Below, piece after piece: positions 18,985 through 27,188 of a stretch of 64,000 nucleotides of DNA. This DNA comes from Lachnospiraceae bacterium (GTDB taxonomy: Bacteria > Bacillota > Clostridia > Lachnospirales > Lachnospiraceae). The DNA lies in assembly GCA_910576335.1 (NCBI GenBank), contig CAJTIU010000003.1, forward strand, positions 282,258 through 346,257, in the 5' to 3' direction. The position numbers and the translations under genes are program-made. Position 1 is the stretch's first letter, and every line of letters begins with the position of its first letter. The notes under the pieces were generated by a model. That model had not been told where the DNA came from. It did not search any database and saw only the letters and a list, made by a program, of their open reading frames with translations.

Positions 18985-18997
18985 ACAAAATGGCTAC
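18979..18997. repeat. Integrase arm-type direct repeats, left end of element A
   Basis: GTGGCTAC and ATGGCTAC are spaced exactly 11 bp apart. The same pair occurs at the right end of A (39750-39768) and the left end of C (57744-57762). This is the layout expected for arm-site repeats bound by the N-terminal domain of a tyrosine integrase. Confidence 0.65.
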
Positions 18998-19022
18998 GAT
19001 ATTTTATTCCTGCGTTGTTTTT

Positions 19023-19487
19023 CTACTTTATATCCTTCAGATCAGCGGCTCTTTCGGGAGAGGTATGATTTTTCTTCAGCATTTTTGCATATTCAAACAG
19101 ATCTCGTCTGGTTATATCGTCCAGTACATATAAATCCGCAATCAACTCATCTACCATAGGCAGTTCTGTGTAATCGAATTTTTTCAATATGCGGGCAGTA
19201 CGATCCGATATATAGGCGTTCTTATGACTGTTAATATTCCACTTTTCATTGTCAGATGGAAGTGTCGGTAAGGTTTCGATATCCTCATAGGGATTATCTT
19301 TACAGATAGAACTAATGGGGATATCCAATATATTAGAAATTCTAAGTGCAGTGTCAAAACGAATAGCAGTGTCTCGCTGAATAATGGAATAAAGTGTTGT
19401 AGGCGCGATTTTTGCCTTTAGTGCAAGTTCTTTGACTGTCATGCCCTTGTTATCCAAAATATCTTTTAAATTCTGACCATATCCCAT
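19023..19487 (-). CDS. XRE-family HTH repressor of element A
   Basis: A 154-aa regulator with an N-terminal HTH (MTVKELALKAKIAPTTLYSI). ATG 19487 (MGYGQNLKDILD) is chosen by comparison with its relatives in elements B and C and by an AAAGGA site; the longer ORF start at 19526 adds only unconserved residues. It is transcribed away from xis/int. It probably represses the divergent promoter at 20565-20593, where palindromes of the TACGAA..CGTA type occur. This is inference by analogy with ICE regulators. Confidence 0.8.
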   Translation of the reverse strand: MGYGQNLKDILDNKGMTVKELALKAKIAPTTLYSIIQRDTAIRFDTALRISNILDIPISSICKDNPYEDIETLPTLPSDNEKWNINSHKNAYISDRTARILKKFDYTELPMVDELIADLYVLDDITRRDLFEYAKMLKKNHTSPERAADLKDIK

Positions 19488-19569
19488 ATAATTACATTCC
19501 TTTCTGTTAAATGTTTTTTGTTTCATTTTTATAAACGTGTTCTTACAAATAAACCAGAGGTTTTTGAAT

Positions 19570-19998
19570 TCACTTTTTATGTCTATGTTTCCTTTCTACA
19601 CTTTTACGCAGCTTTTCTATCTTTTGCTGTAAATCATAAACACGCAATTCATCTTCATGCAGCCTGTTAGCCACTTTTTGAAAAGCCTTGTCATGCTCTT
19701 GTGGATTTTCAATGTAATGAAAATCAATGTAGCACTGATGACACCAGTAATTACGTATTTCTCGGATCTGATTCAATAAATCATAATCTTTCTCTTTGAT
19801 TTTTGAGTAACCTAATTCATGATCCAATTCTTGAAGACTCTTGAGTAGCTTTCCTAAAGGAGCATTTTCAACATCGGAATAATTATCATAAAATTTTCCG
19901 CCTTTGAGAATAGAATATATCAATTTCAAATCCTGCTCTATATATTGAACAGACATAATCAATTCGCTATGTATTAGTTTAAATGTATCATAATTCAT
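19570..19998 (-). CDS. Hypothetical protein with a HEPN-like RNxxxH motif
   Basis: A 142-aa, largely helical protein. Near residue 85 it has REIRNYWCHQ, an R-N-x-x-x-H arrangement typical of HEPN ribonucleases. It has a charged coiled C-terminus ending in RKHRHKK. Neighbours are the repressor gene and another small leftward gene 39 nt upstream. This pair is not found in element C and so is cargo. A toxin-antitoxin or abortive-infection role is possible; no MNT-type antitoxin is visible. The family was not recognised. Confidence 0.55.
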   Translation of the reverse strand: MNYDTFKLIHSELIMSVQYIEQDLKLIYSILKGGKFYDNYSDVENAPLGKLLKSLQELDHELGYSKIKEKDYDLLNQIREIRNYWCHQCYIDFHYIENPQEHDKAFQKVANRLHEDELRVYDLQQKIEKLRKSVERKHRHKK

Positions 19999-20037
19999 TT
20001 CTTATTTACCTCAAAAAACAGGAATTGTTAAATTAAC

Positions 20038-20463
20038 TTAATCCTTATAGTAACTTAGCATATGTTCATAAATGTTTCTGCTCTGTTTTTCATCTCCCCA
20101 TGATAAAGGGTCATCGGCATAGCATAGAGTCCAAAATGGTTCTATGTCCTGAATATTTCCGGGAAGACTTTCCCATAAGCTATACATTCGATTTGCAAAA
20201 TATTCAATATCCGAGCAGTTTGCATAAATCGTCTCTAATCTGCTCATTAAAATTCTGCCAAACCGTTCAAGGTCAAGCTTTTTGTAATCAATATGTGTCC
20301 TTATATAAATAAAAGCTTTTTTAATGTCTGTTTCCCATTCCAAATAAAGAAAATCATCGTTTTCGGGGTTGTTGAGAAATAATTCATCAAGCCGTTTATT
20401 GTAGTCGGTTTCTGTTACTAATTCCTCATAAAGCAAAATAGCATATACTAACAATTCCTCCAT
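20038..20463 (-). CDS. Hypothetical acidic protein, partner of the HEPN-like gene
   Basis: A 141-aa acidic protein, rich in Leu, Tyr and Asp/Glu, apparently all helical; no catalytic motif was recognised. It is the upstream gene of a two-gene leftward pair with 19998-19570. An acidic partner of a basic HEPN-like protein would suit an antitoxin or immunity role, but there is no direct evidence. The ATG at 20463 follows a weak GGAGGA... context on the minus strand. Present only in element A. Confidence 0.55.
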   Translation of the reverse strand: MEELLVYAILLYEELVTETDYNKRLDELFLNNPENDDFLYLEWETDIKKAFIYIRTHIDYKKLDLERFGRILMSRLETIYANCSDIEYFANRMYSLWESLPGNIQDIEPFWTLCYADDPLSWGDEKQSRNIYEHMLSYYKD

Positions 20464-20564
20464 GATAATGCCCCCAATTCCTAATCTGTCTTATAAACAG
20501 TATTATACCATCGCACAATGTATTATGCAATTCGTAAATATCAAAAAATAATTTTAAAATAGTA

Positions 20565-20620
20565 TTGACAAAATAAACAACAAGTAATAATATTAGATTA
20601 ATCCTAATACGAAATGCGTA
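20565..20620 (+). promoter_or_regulatory. xis-int promoter and operator palindromes of element A
   Basis: TTGACA (20565-20570), 17 bp and TAATAT (20588-20593) face xis. A palindrome-like TACGAAATGCGTA lies just downstream (20608-20620), and a related half, TGCAATTCGTA, lies upstream (20526-20536). Element B has the same design with TACGAAGTTCGTA and TACGAAATTCGTA around an equally spaced TTGACA/TAATAT promoter, which supports an operator role. Confidence 0.65.
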
Positions 20621-20654
20621 ATTAGAGAAAATATAATGCGAAAGGAGAACTGGC

Positions 20655-20849
20655 ATGGAAAAGACAAACTATATGATGACTGTTGATGATGTCGCTCAGG
20701 AATTGGGTGTGTCAAAGCAGAAGGGGTATCGCATTATCCGTCAGCTTAACGAAGAATTAGCGGCTGCCGGATATATGACGGTACAGGCAAAAGTGCCACG
20801 TACATATTGGAGTGAAAGATTTTACTTCGGCAAAAGAAATATCGGATAA
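20655..20849 (+). CDS. Excisionase-like small HTH protein
   Basis: A 64-aa protein with an HTH of the excisionase/MerR-like type (MTVDDVAQELGVSKQKGYRIIRQLNEEL). It has a GAAAGGAG site before ATG 20655 and lies immediately before the integrase, whose start is 19 nt beyond its stop. Element B has a clear relative at 46938-47132. It is expected to direct integrase towards excision. Confidence 0.8.
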   Translation: MEKTNYMMTVDDVAQELGVSKQKGYRIIRQLNEELAAAGYMTVQAKVPRTYWSERFYFGKRNIG

Positions 20850-20868
20850 AGAAGGGAGTGATTGTAGA

Positions 20869-21972
20869 ATGGCAGTATCCAAAGATATGGAAAAAGGCAC
20901 ATGGACTTCACAGATATGGGTAGAGGACTGGCAGGGCAAGAAAAAGCATAAGAAGAAACGGGGATTTGCGAGTAAAAAGGAAGCCTTGGAATGGGAGCGC
21001 AATACGCTGTTAGCATCAAAAACGGATATGAACATGAAGCTGGCAGATTTCGTAGAGGTATATTTCAGGGATAAAGACGGCGAGTTGAAACAGCGCACGA
21101 TTCGGAATAAGCGTTACATGATTGAACATCACATTATTCCGTTGTTAGGTAATAAGGCTATGGATGGCATTACACCAGCGGATATTATCCAGTGGCAGAA
21201 CGAAATCCGCTCCAAAGGATTTAAGGAGACCTACCAGCGTATGCTTCAAAATCAGATGACGGCGTTATTTACTCATGCAACAAAGATTTACAACTTAAAA
21301 GATAATCCCTGCACAAAAGTAAAAGGTATGGGCAGGGCAGACGCAGATAAAAAGCAGTTGCAATTCTGGACGTTAGACGAATTTAATTGTTTTATCGAAA
21401 CTTTTGATTTGGGGAGTAAGTATCACGTTTTGTTTGATCTGCTGTTTTACAGTGGATGCAGGATTGGTGAAGCCCTAGCGCTCACTGCATCGGACATTGA
21501 TACGGTAAACAGGAGAATATCTATTACTAAGACATATTTCCGGCATAAGGGGAAAGACGAGATTACGGAACCTAAAACAAGGGAATCTGTGCGGACGGTA
21601 ATCATTCCTGAATTTCTGGCGGAAGAACTAAAAGCATATATGGAATCTATGTATAAACTGCCCGCAGATGAAAGGATTTTTGCAGTCGTGCCGGAGGCAG
21701 TACAGCATGTGATGAAACGCCATGCGGATAAAGCGGGAGTCAAATATATTCGTGTCCACGACCTGAGACATTCAAGCTGTGCCTACCTCATACATCTTGG
21801 GGTTCAGCCTGTGATTATTAAAGAACGTCTTGGACATAAAGATATTCGTATCACATTGAATACTTATGGGCATTTATACCCGTCAGAACAGGAAAAAGTG
21901 GCGGATATGCTGGACAAGATGGCAGGAATAAAAGAAAATGCCCCTGCTGGTAACAAGGGCATTTCGGAGTAA
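20869..21972 (+). CDS. int: Tyrosine integrase of element A
   Basis: A 367-aa phage-type integrase. The N-terminus has an arm-binding AP2-like region (WTSQIWVEDWQGKKKHKKKRGF), followed by a core-binding SAM-like domain. Catalytic residues are in place: Arg198 (SGCRIGEAL), the HDLRHS box from His297 with Arg300, GHKD, and the nucleophile Tyr333 (TLNTYGHLYP). ATG 20869 follows GAAGGGAG. It probably catalyses integration at the tuf 3' end. The last 24 codons are duplicated at 58318-58389 in element C. Confidence 0.93.
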   Translation: MAVSKDMEKGTWTSQIWVEDWQGKKKHKKKRGFASKKEALEWERNTLLASKTDMNMKLADFVEVYFRDKDGELKQRTIRNKRYMIEHHIIPLLGNKAMDGITPADIIQWQNEIRSKGFKETYQRMLQNQMTALFTHATKIYNLKDNPCTKVKGMGRADADKKQLQFWTLDEFNCFIETFDLGSKYHVLFDLLFYSGCRIGEALALTASDIDTVNRRISITKTYFRHKGKDEITEPKTRESVRTVIIPEFLAEELKAYMESMYKLPADERIFAVVPEAVQHVMKRHADKAGVKYIRVHDLRHSSCAYLIHLGVQPVIIKERLGHKDIRITLNTYGHLYPSEQEKVADMLDKMAGIKENAPAGNKGISE

Positions 21973-21978
21973 GCAAAG

Positions 21979-22041
21979 CAGAGCCTTACTATACTCACAT
22001 CGCAATTTCAGTATAACAAAGGCTCTCTTTGAAGTAAATAA
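21979..22041 (+). terminator. Hairpin after the element A integrase
   Basis: AGAGCCTT near 21979 pairs with AAGGCTCT near 22018-22026, with an inner ATAC/GTAT pair. An equivalent palindrome follows the integrase remnant in element C, and a different one (AACCTCTG/CAGAGGTT, about 53485-53530) follows the element B integrase. It likely separates the int unit from the replication unit. Confidence 0.5.
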
Positions 22042-22064
22042 TAAATTGCGGAAAGAGGGAAAGG

Positions 22065-23093
22065 ATGGGATATAAAAAGACATTTCGGTATTCAACGGGA
22101 AATCCCATTGTGGATGAAGTTGGAACCATGAATTTTACAGGAAATGTAATTCCTATGGTGTGGTTTAAGACAATCAGATACCCAAACGGTGCGCCGCATA
22201 ATAATGCGATTCATATTTTAGCAGACATCGTATATTGGTATCGACCAAAAGAAGAGCGGGATGAGGAAAGCGGACAGTTAATCGGCATGAAAAAGAAATT
22301 CCGTGATGATTACTTACAGCGCAGCTATGACCAAATGGCAGAAACTTTTGGATTATCAAAGAAACAGGCGACAGAGGCAGTAAAGGCTCTTGAAAACATG
22401 GGTATTATTAAACGCATTTTCAGGACAATCCAAGTAAGGGGGCAGATTTTGAATAATGTTCTGTTTATCAAATTGGTTCCCAAGAGGCTATATGAAGTAA
22501 CATTTCCAGAAGAGATTGAGGAAAATACCCTCTTCCCGCCAAAGGAGATACCTTTATCCGTAGAAGGAGGGAGGGGCATCCCTGAAAAGAGGGAGGGTAC
22601 TACTTCAAAGGCGGCAGGTCTCTCCCTGAAAGGGGAGACTAATACAAAGAATACCATAGAGATTACTAATAAAGATTATCTATCCATCAATCAGGGAGAA
22701 GCAGACACGGATCAGATGGATGCGATAGAGATTTATACGCAGATTGTGAAAGAAAATATAGATTATGAGATTCTGAAAGCGGATATGAAATATCAGTATG
22801 AATTGCTGGACGAGCTGGTAGAAATCATCGTAGATGTGGTGGCAGTCCAAAGAAAAAGTATTCGTATCGGCGGTGCAGAGTATCCGTATGGATTAGTCAA
22901 GGGAAAATTTCTAAAGCTGGATTCGGGACATATTCGCTATGTTTTGGACAGCATGGAAAAGACCACAACCCATATAGCGAATATCAAGGCGTATCTACTG
23001 ACAGCGCTTTGTAATGCACCAAACACAATCAGTAATTATTACAGTGCAGAAGTAAATTATTATGAATACGGGAATGGCAGAAACGAAGTATAG
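22065..23093 (+). CDS. Replication initiator protein (RepA_N-like)
   Basis: A 342-aa protein whose N-terminal 130 residues form a winged-helix pair of the plasmid RepA_N/DnaD-like type (NAIHILADIVYWYRP; FGLSKKQATEAVKALENMGI). The C-terminal third is a second helical domain after a Pro/Gly-rich linker. It probably starts replication of the excised circular form, so the element can be maintained like a plasmid. ParM-like and ParR-like genes follow. Element C has a copy about 95% identical in protein (58482-59510). Confidence 0.8.
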   Translation: MGYKKTFRYSTGNPIVDEVGTMNFTGNVIPMVWFKTIRYPNGAPHNNAIHILADIVYWYRPKEERDEESGQLIGMKKKFRDDYLQRSYDQMAETFGLSKKQATEAVKALENMGIIKRIFRTIQVRGQILNNVLFIKLVPKRLYEVTFPEEIEENTLFPPKEIPLSVEGGRGIPEKREGTTSKAAGLSLKGETNTKNTIEITNKDYLSINQGEADTDQMDAIEIYTQIVKENIDYEILKADMKYQYELLDELVEIIVDVVAVQRKSIRIGGAEYPYGLVKGKFLKLDSGHIRYVLDSMEKTTTHIANIKAYLLTALCNAPNTISNYYSAEVNYYEYGNGRNEV

Positions 23094-23146
23094 TCAGCAA
23101 TACCGTATTTCGACCGGAAATATCATAAAGACTGGAGGAATGTATT

Positions 23147-24079
23147 ATGCAGGAATTATATTATAACGGGAAATTGATTTTAGGCGTGGATCATGGATAT
23201 GGCAACATGAAAACGGCACACAGAATTTTTGCCGCCAGCGTTGAAAAAGAGGTGCAGCTGGGAGCGACAGCGTTAGAATACAAAGGAAAAGAATACGGAA
23301 TTGGCGGCGGTCATAAGGAGTTTCATGTACAGAAAATCCATGACGGGGATTATTGGATATTAACGTTTGCGGCTGTTGCGGAAGAACTCAAATTCAGAGG
23401 AAAGAATGAGGCAGTTATCCATTTAGCCGCAGGAGTGCCATTATTCTGGGTAAAGGAGCAGAAAGAAAGTTTTCGGGAGTATCTGTTGCGTGAAAAGGAT
23501 GTACATTTCAAGTATAACGGAGAATCCTATCATGTGGTTGTTGCGGATGCTTCCATTCATCCACAGGGGTATGCCGCATTTATCAATTATGATGGAGATA
23601 TCAGAGGGAATACCGTGTTGACGGATATCGGCAATGGAACGATGAATGTGGCATTTATGCAGAATGGAAAGCCTTTAGCTGGCAAAATCTTTACAGAGCA
23701 GTTTGGCGTGTATCAGTGTATGAAAAAGGCAAGAAACGAGGTCATGAGAAACTGTCAGTGCGAGGTTCCGGATCATATTATTGAGGAAGTATTCCGCAAA
23801 GGAACTGCTGATATTCCTGAACGGTACATACAGGCGGTTTCAGAAGTGGCAAAGGATTATGCAATGCAGGTATTCAGCAAACTGCGGGAGTATGGCTATA
23901 ATTCCGATCTGATGAAACTGTATGTAATAGGCGGTGGCGGCTGTTTAATAAAGAATTTTGCAGAATATGATGCGGACAGAGTAGTGATTATTCAGGATAT
24001 CTGTGCAACGGCGAAAGGATATGAACTGCTGGCATTACAGACCTTGAAACGGATACAGAGCAGAGGAAAGGTGTCATGA
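23147..24079 (+). CDS. ParM/StbA-type actin-like ATPase
   Basis: A 310-aa protein of the ParM family, plasmid-segregating actin homologues. Phosphate 1 is LGVDHGYGNMKTA at the start, phosphate 2 is LTDIGNGTMNVAF near residue 157, and the adenosine loop is VIGGGGCLIKNF near 260. The stop overlaps the start of the next gene (ATGA), the usual arrangement of parM and its adaptor. It probably partitions the circular form. Confidence 0.85.
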   Translation: MQELYYNGKLILGVDHGYGNMKTAHRIFAASVEKEVQLGATALEYKGKEYGIGGGHKEFHVQKIHDGDYWILTFAAVAEELKFRGKNEAVIHLAAGVPLFWVKEQKESFREYLLREKDVHFKYNGESYHVVVADASIHPQGYAAFINYDGDIRGNTVLTDIGNGTMNVAFMQNGKPLAGKIFTEQFGVYQCMKKARNEVMRNCQCEVPDHIIEEVFRKGTADIPERYIQAVSEVAKDYAMQVFSKLREYGYNSDLMKLYVIGGGGCLIKNFAEYDADRVVIIQDICATAKGYELLALQTLKRIQSRGKVS

Positions 24080-24408
24080 TAAAGAATATCAATATCCGTT
24101 TCAATCTCGATAAAGAGGAACATAGGAAAGCATGGGATTATATGCAGGCAATGGACAAGTCGGTGGAGAGGACATATTCAAAAGTCATTATCAAGTCGCT
24201 TATCCGCTACTTTGAAAATGCGGATGCAGAAAATAAAGTGGAGATATCTGAAAACTATTGGGAGCGTTTCAGAAATGAAATAGAAAATCTGCTGCGAGGG
24301 CAAACTGCATTGCCTACGGTAGAAATGGAGAAATTGGCAGAAAAAGAGGAGAATCATCTGCCAAAAATCAGTGAAGATGTGCTGGATGCACTGGAGGATT
24401 TGTTTTGA
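24076..24408 (+). CDS. ParR-like partition adaptor
   Basis: A 110-aa protein overlapping the ParM-like gene by 4 nt. The N-terminus (INIRFNLDKEEHRKAWDYMQAM) suits a ribbon-helix-helix DNA-binding domain and the C-terminus is acidic, as in ParR, where it contacts ParM. No close family was recognised, so the assignment rests on position, size and fold appearance. Element C has a near copy at 60493-60825. Confidence 0.65.
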   Translation: MIKNINIRFNLDKEEHRKAWDYMQAMDKSVERTYSKVIIKSLIRYFENADAENKVEISENYWERFRNEIENLLRGQTALPTVEMEKLAEKEENHLPKISEDVLDALEDLF

Positions 24409-24456
24409 GGAAAAAATAGCAGAAATAAGAGAAGTTTTTAGCAGACAGGGCAATAA

Positions 24457-24648
<192 letters not shown>

Positions 24649-24739
24649 GCCCCTTATGAAATACATATAGAACGGAATGCAGAGGAAGAAAGCAATGGTA
24701 TCAATTTTTAGTTAATCTATGAAACGATGGAGGTTGAGA

Positions 24740-25081
24740 ATGGAAAAACGAAATCGAAAGAATCAGCTTATTTTACGCTTGAGTGATGATGAAAAGTATA
24801 TTTTAGATGCCAAATGTAAAAATGCAGAGTACAGGAACAAAAACGATTATCTCCGGCATTTGATCTTGTACGGATATACTTATTTTGTAGATTACTCGGA
24901 ACTGCATGACTACAATGTCAATTTAAGCAGAATCAGCAAAAGCCTGAACCAGATAGCGGCAAGGATAAGTTCTACGGGTAACACTTATCAGGATGATATA
25001 GAAGAAGTGAAGGAGCTGATGAAACAGGTATGGCGTACACACGAATCCATGCTGTCAAAGCAACCGTACAGAAAGCATTAA
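24740..25081 (+). CDS. mobC: MobC-like relaxosome accessory protein
   Basis: A 113-aa basic protein with an N-terminal ribbon-helix-helix (NQLILRLSDDEKYILDAKCK) and the MobC signature LNQIAARISSTGN in the C-terminal half. MobC binds oriT and helps the relaxase open the strand. ATG 24740 is preferred to 24719 because of its GGAGG site. It overlaps the relaxase gene by about 50 nt, so the two are translationally coupled. Confidence 0.85.
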   Translation: MEKRNRKNQLILRLSDDEKYILDAKCKNAEYRNKNDYLRHLILYGYTYFVDYSELHDYNVNLSRISKSLNQIAARISSTGNTYQDDIEEVKELMKQVWRTHESMLSKQPYRKH

Positions 25082-26424
25082 AATATATCTGCAATCCGGA
25101 GAAAACTGACGGACAGATTTTGATAGATTCCTTTGCCTGTGGGATAGAGACAGCGCATTATGATTTTATGGATGCGTTGTCAAAATCTTCCGGCGTTGGG
25201 AATAAGCAGGCATTCCACCTGATTCAGTCATTTGCGCCGGGAGAAGTGGATTTTGATACGGCTCATCAGGTGGGAATAGAGCTTGCGGACAAGCTGTTAG
25301 AAAATAAATACAGTTATGTCATTGCAACGCATATAGACAAGGAACACTGTCATAATCATATCATTTTCTGTGCGGTTGATAATGTGGAACATAAAAAATA
25401 CAATGACTGTAAGCGTACATACAGGCAGATACGGAATTTGTCAGATGAACTGTGCAGGGAACATGGATTGTCGGTCATTATTCCGGCAGGGCAAAAAGGA
25501 AAGTCACATTATGAGTGGCAGATGGCAAAGGCGAGAACTTCATGGAAAGCGCAGATGAAATCTGATATGGACGATGCCATTCGTGAAGCACACAGCTATG
25601 AAGATTTTATCAGCCGGATGCGTTTAAAAGGATATGTGGTGAAAGGTGAAACTTTTGGAGACAAGGCGCTGAAATATTTATCATTTTCTGCTTCAGGGCA
25701 GACGCGTTTTACACGTATCAGTGAAAAGAATTTCGGTGTAGGATATACGAAAGAATCAATCAGAGAGAGAATCGAAAAACGTGTAAAGACACAGGAAAAA
25801 TCCCCTGTAAAAAGGAAATTTCCCTTTCCAAAGCGACCGGATGCAAAGCGGACTTTGATTGATACAGACAAGGAGAAGTTTCAAGAGAATGGTGCGTTAA
25901 AGCATTGGGCGGATATACAGAATTTAAAGATTGCTGCGGCGAGTTATGCAGAGGGCGGTTCGGTAGAGGAACTGAAACAGAAAATATCAGAGAGAAATGC
26001 TGCGGCAAAAGCGGCACGAAGTGCGATTGTGGACTTGGAACATGAGATGAAAGCCAAAGCGGAAATTCTAAAATACGCAAAACAGTATATGGCAAACAGG
26101 AAATACCAGAGAGGATATGAGAGAGCGAAAGATCAGGATGCATATTTCCGGAGTCATGAAACACAGATTATTCTCTTTGGAGGCGCTGAAAATATGCTGA
26201 AACGGTATGGGATAAAGACTGCTTCACTAGATGTGGAAAAGATGCAGGCAGAATATGATACAATGACAGCGCAAAAGGCAAAGCTAAGGAAGATATATCA
26301 GACAGCTGAAAAAGAGGCGGAGGAGGCGGATAAGCAGTTGAAGAACATAAGGCAGTATTTTGGGATTGAGAAAGATAAACAGGAAGCGACAAAGCAGCAC
26401 AAAAAACAAGATATGAGTCTATAG
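25030..26424 (+). CDS. Relaxase/mobilisation nuclease (MOBP-type)
   Basis: A 464-aa relaxase. The N-terminal domain has the three-His motif HIDKEHCHNHIIF near residues 100-112 and an N-terminal Tyr region (TRIHAVKATVQKALKYI) that would hold the nicking tyrosine. The C-terminus is a long coiled-coil rich in Lys/Glu. It nicks oriT and leads the DNA strand into a helper element's secretion channel. It is embedded with mobC upstream and TnpV downstream, and a copy about 90% identical occurs in element C. Confidence 0.9.
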   Translation: MAYTRIHAVKATVQKALKYICNPEKTDGQILIDSFACGIETAHYDFMDALSKSSGVGNKQAFHLIQSFAPGEVDFDTAHQVGIELADKLLENKYSYVIATHIDKEHCHNHIIFCAVDNVEHKKYNDCKRTYRQIRNLSDELCREHGLSVIIPAGQKGKSHYEWQMAKARTSWKAQMKSDMDDAIREAHSYEDFISRMRLKGYVVKGETFGDKALKYLSFSASGQTRFTRISEKNFGVGYTKESIRERIEKRVKTQEKSPVKRKFPFPKRPDAKRTLIDTDKEKFQENGALKHWADIQNLKIAAASYAEGGSVEELKQKISERNAAAKAARSAIVDLEHEMKAKAEILKYAKQYMANRKYQRGYERAKDQDAYFRSHETQIILFGGAENMLKRYGIKTASLDVEKMQAEYDTMTAQKAKLRKIYQTAEKEAEEADKQLKNIRQYFGIEKDKQEATKQHKKQDMSL

Positions 26425-26442
26425 GGAAGAGAGGAATAGATT

Positions 26443-26796
26443 ATGAATTTGACTTATGAAAAATGTGGGGATTATCTGATACCGAACTTAATCCCCGATC
26501 CGGAGCCGGAGGGAGAGTTGAGGAAATTTGGATTGATGCGGAAATCTTATTTAGAGAATCATAGGAGGGGTATTTATTCGGGATTACTGCTATCTGGAGA
26601 ATTAAAGAAGCATCTGTTGATGATACAGGAACGGGCGGAGGAACGGTTTGATTTACTTGTGGAGCAGATGGCAAAACAGGAGGGAGTGACGGAGCGGTTA
26701 AAAACACAGGAGCAGATGCTTTGGGTGCGGAGAATGAATAATATTCGGGCGAGGGCGGAGGAGATTGTGAGGGAAAAAATTATATTTAGTTTATAG
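26443..26796 (+). CDS. TnpV-like protein
   Basis: A 117-aa protein of the TnpV family, a small conserved protein of clostridial transposons and conjugative elements. Typical features are a YEK.GDYLIPNL start, the RKSYLENHRRGIYSGLLLSGEL core and a C-terminal WVRRMNNIRARAEEIV helix. The biochemical role is unknown. It follows the relaxase by 18 nt. In element C the matching gene is cut after 13 codons (62861-62902). Confidence 0.8.
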   Translation: MNLTYEKCGDYLIPNLIPDPEPEGELRKFGLMRKSYLENHRRGIYSGLLLSGELKKHLLMIQERAEERFDLLVEQMAKQEGVTERLKTQEQMLWVRRMNNIRARAEEIVREKIIFSL

Positions 26797-26866
26797 GGTT
26801 AAGGGAGAGCGTGGCATTTACCATGCTCTTTTGTTGTAAAGAAAGATGATAAGAGAAGGATATAAC

Positions 26867-26921
26867 TTTCGCATATATTTGCGAAAAATACATTGTGACA
26901 ATAAAACAAATATGTTAATAT
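26867..26921 (+). promoter_or_regulatory. Promoter and palindromic operator of the defence operon
   Basis: A palindrome TTTCGCA-6-TGCGAAA (26867-26886) is followed by TTGTGA (26893-26898), 17 bp and TAATAT (26916-26921). The first gene is a small HTH regulator that could bind the palindrome and control the whole restriction operon, as C proteins do in other restriction systems. The binding is inferred. Confidence 0.6.
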
Positions 26922-26963
26922 ATTTTTGGATGATTTTTGGTTGCTGTGATTTGGAGGATATAG

Positions 26964-27188
26964 ATGGCTGTTTCATATACTAAATTATGGAAGATACTGA
27001 TTGATAAAAAAATGAGTAAGGCAGACTTGCGTCGTGCGGCACATATTGCACCAAATACTATGACGAAACTTCGCAGAGATGAAGATGTATCTATGGATGT
27101 ATTGGGGCGCATTTGTCAGACCTTAAATAAAGATTTTGGCGATATTATGGAATATATTTCGGAAAAAGAGGAGGAGCCTGAATTATGA
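26964..27188 (+). CDS. Small Cro/CI-type HTH regulator of the restriction operon
   Basis: A 74-aa protein, all HTH (MSKADLRRAAHIAPNTMTKLRRDEDVS). The stop codon overlaps the hsdR start (ATGA), so it is coupled to hsdR. Such small regulators often delay or limit restriction expression. A palindrome upstream (26867-26886) is the probable operator. ATG 26964 follows TTTGGAGG. Confidence 0.85.
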   Translation: MAVSYTKLWKILIDKKMSKADLRRAAHIAPNTMTKLRRDEDVSMDVLGRICQTLNKDFGDIMEYISEKEEEPEL

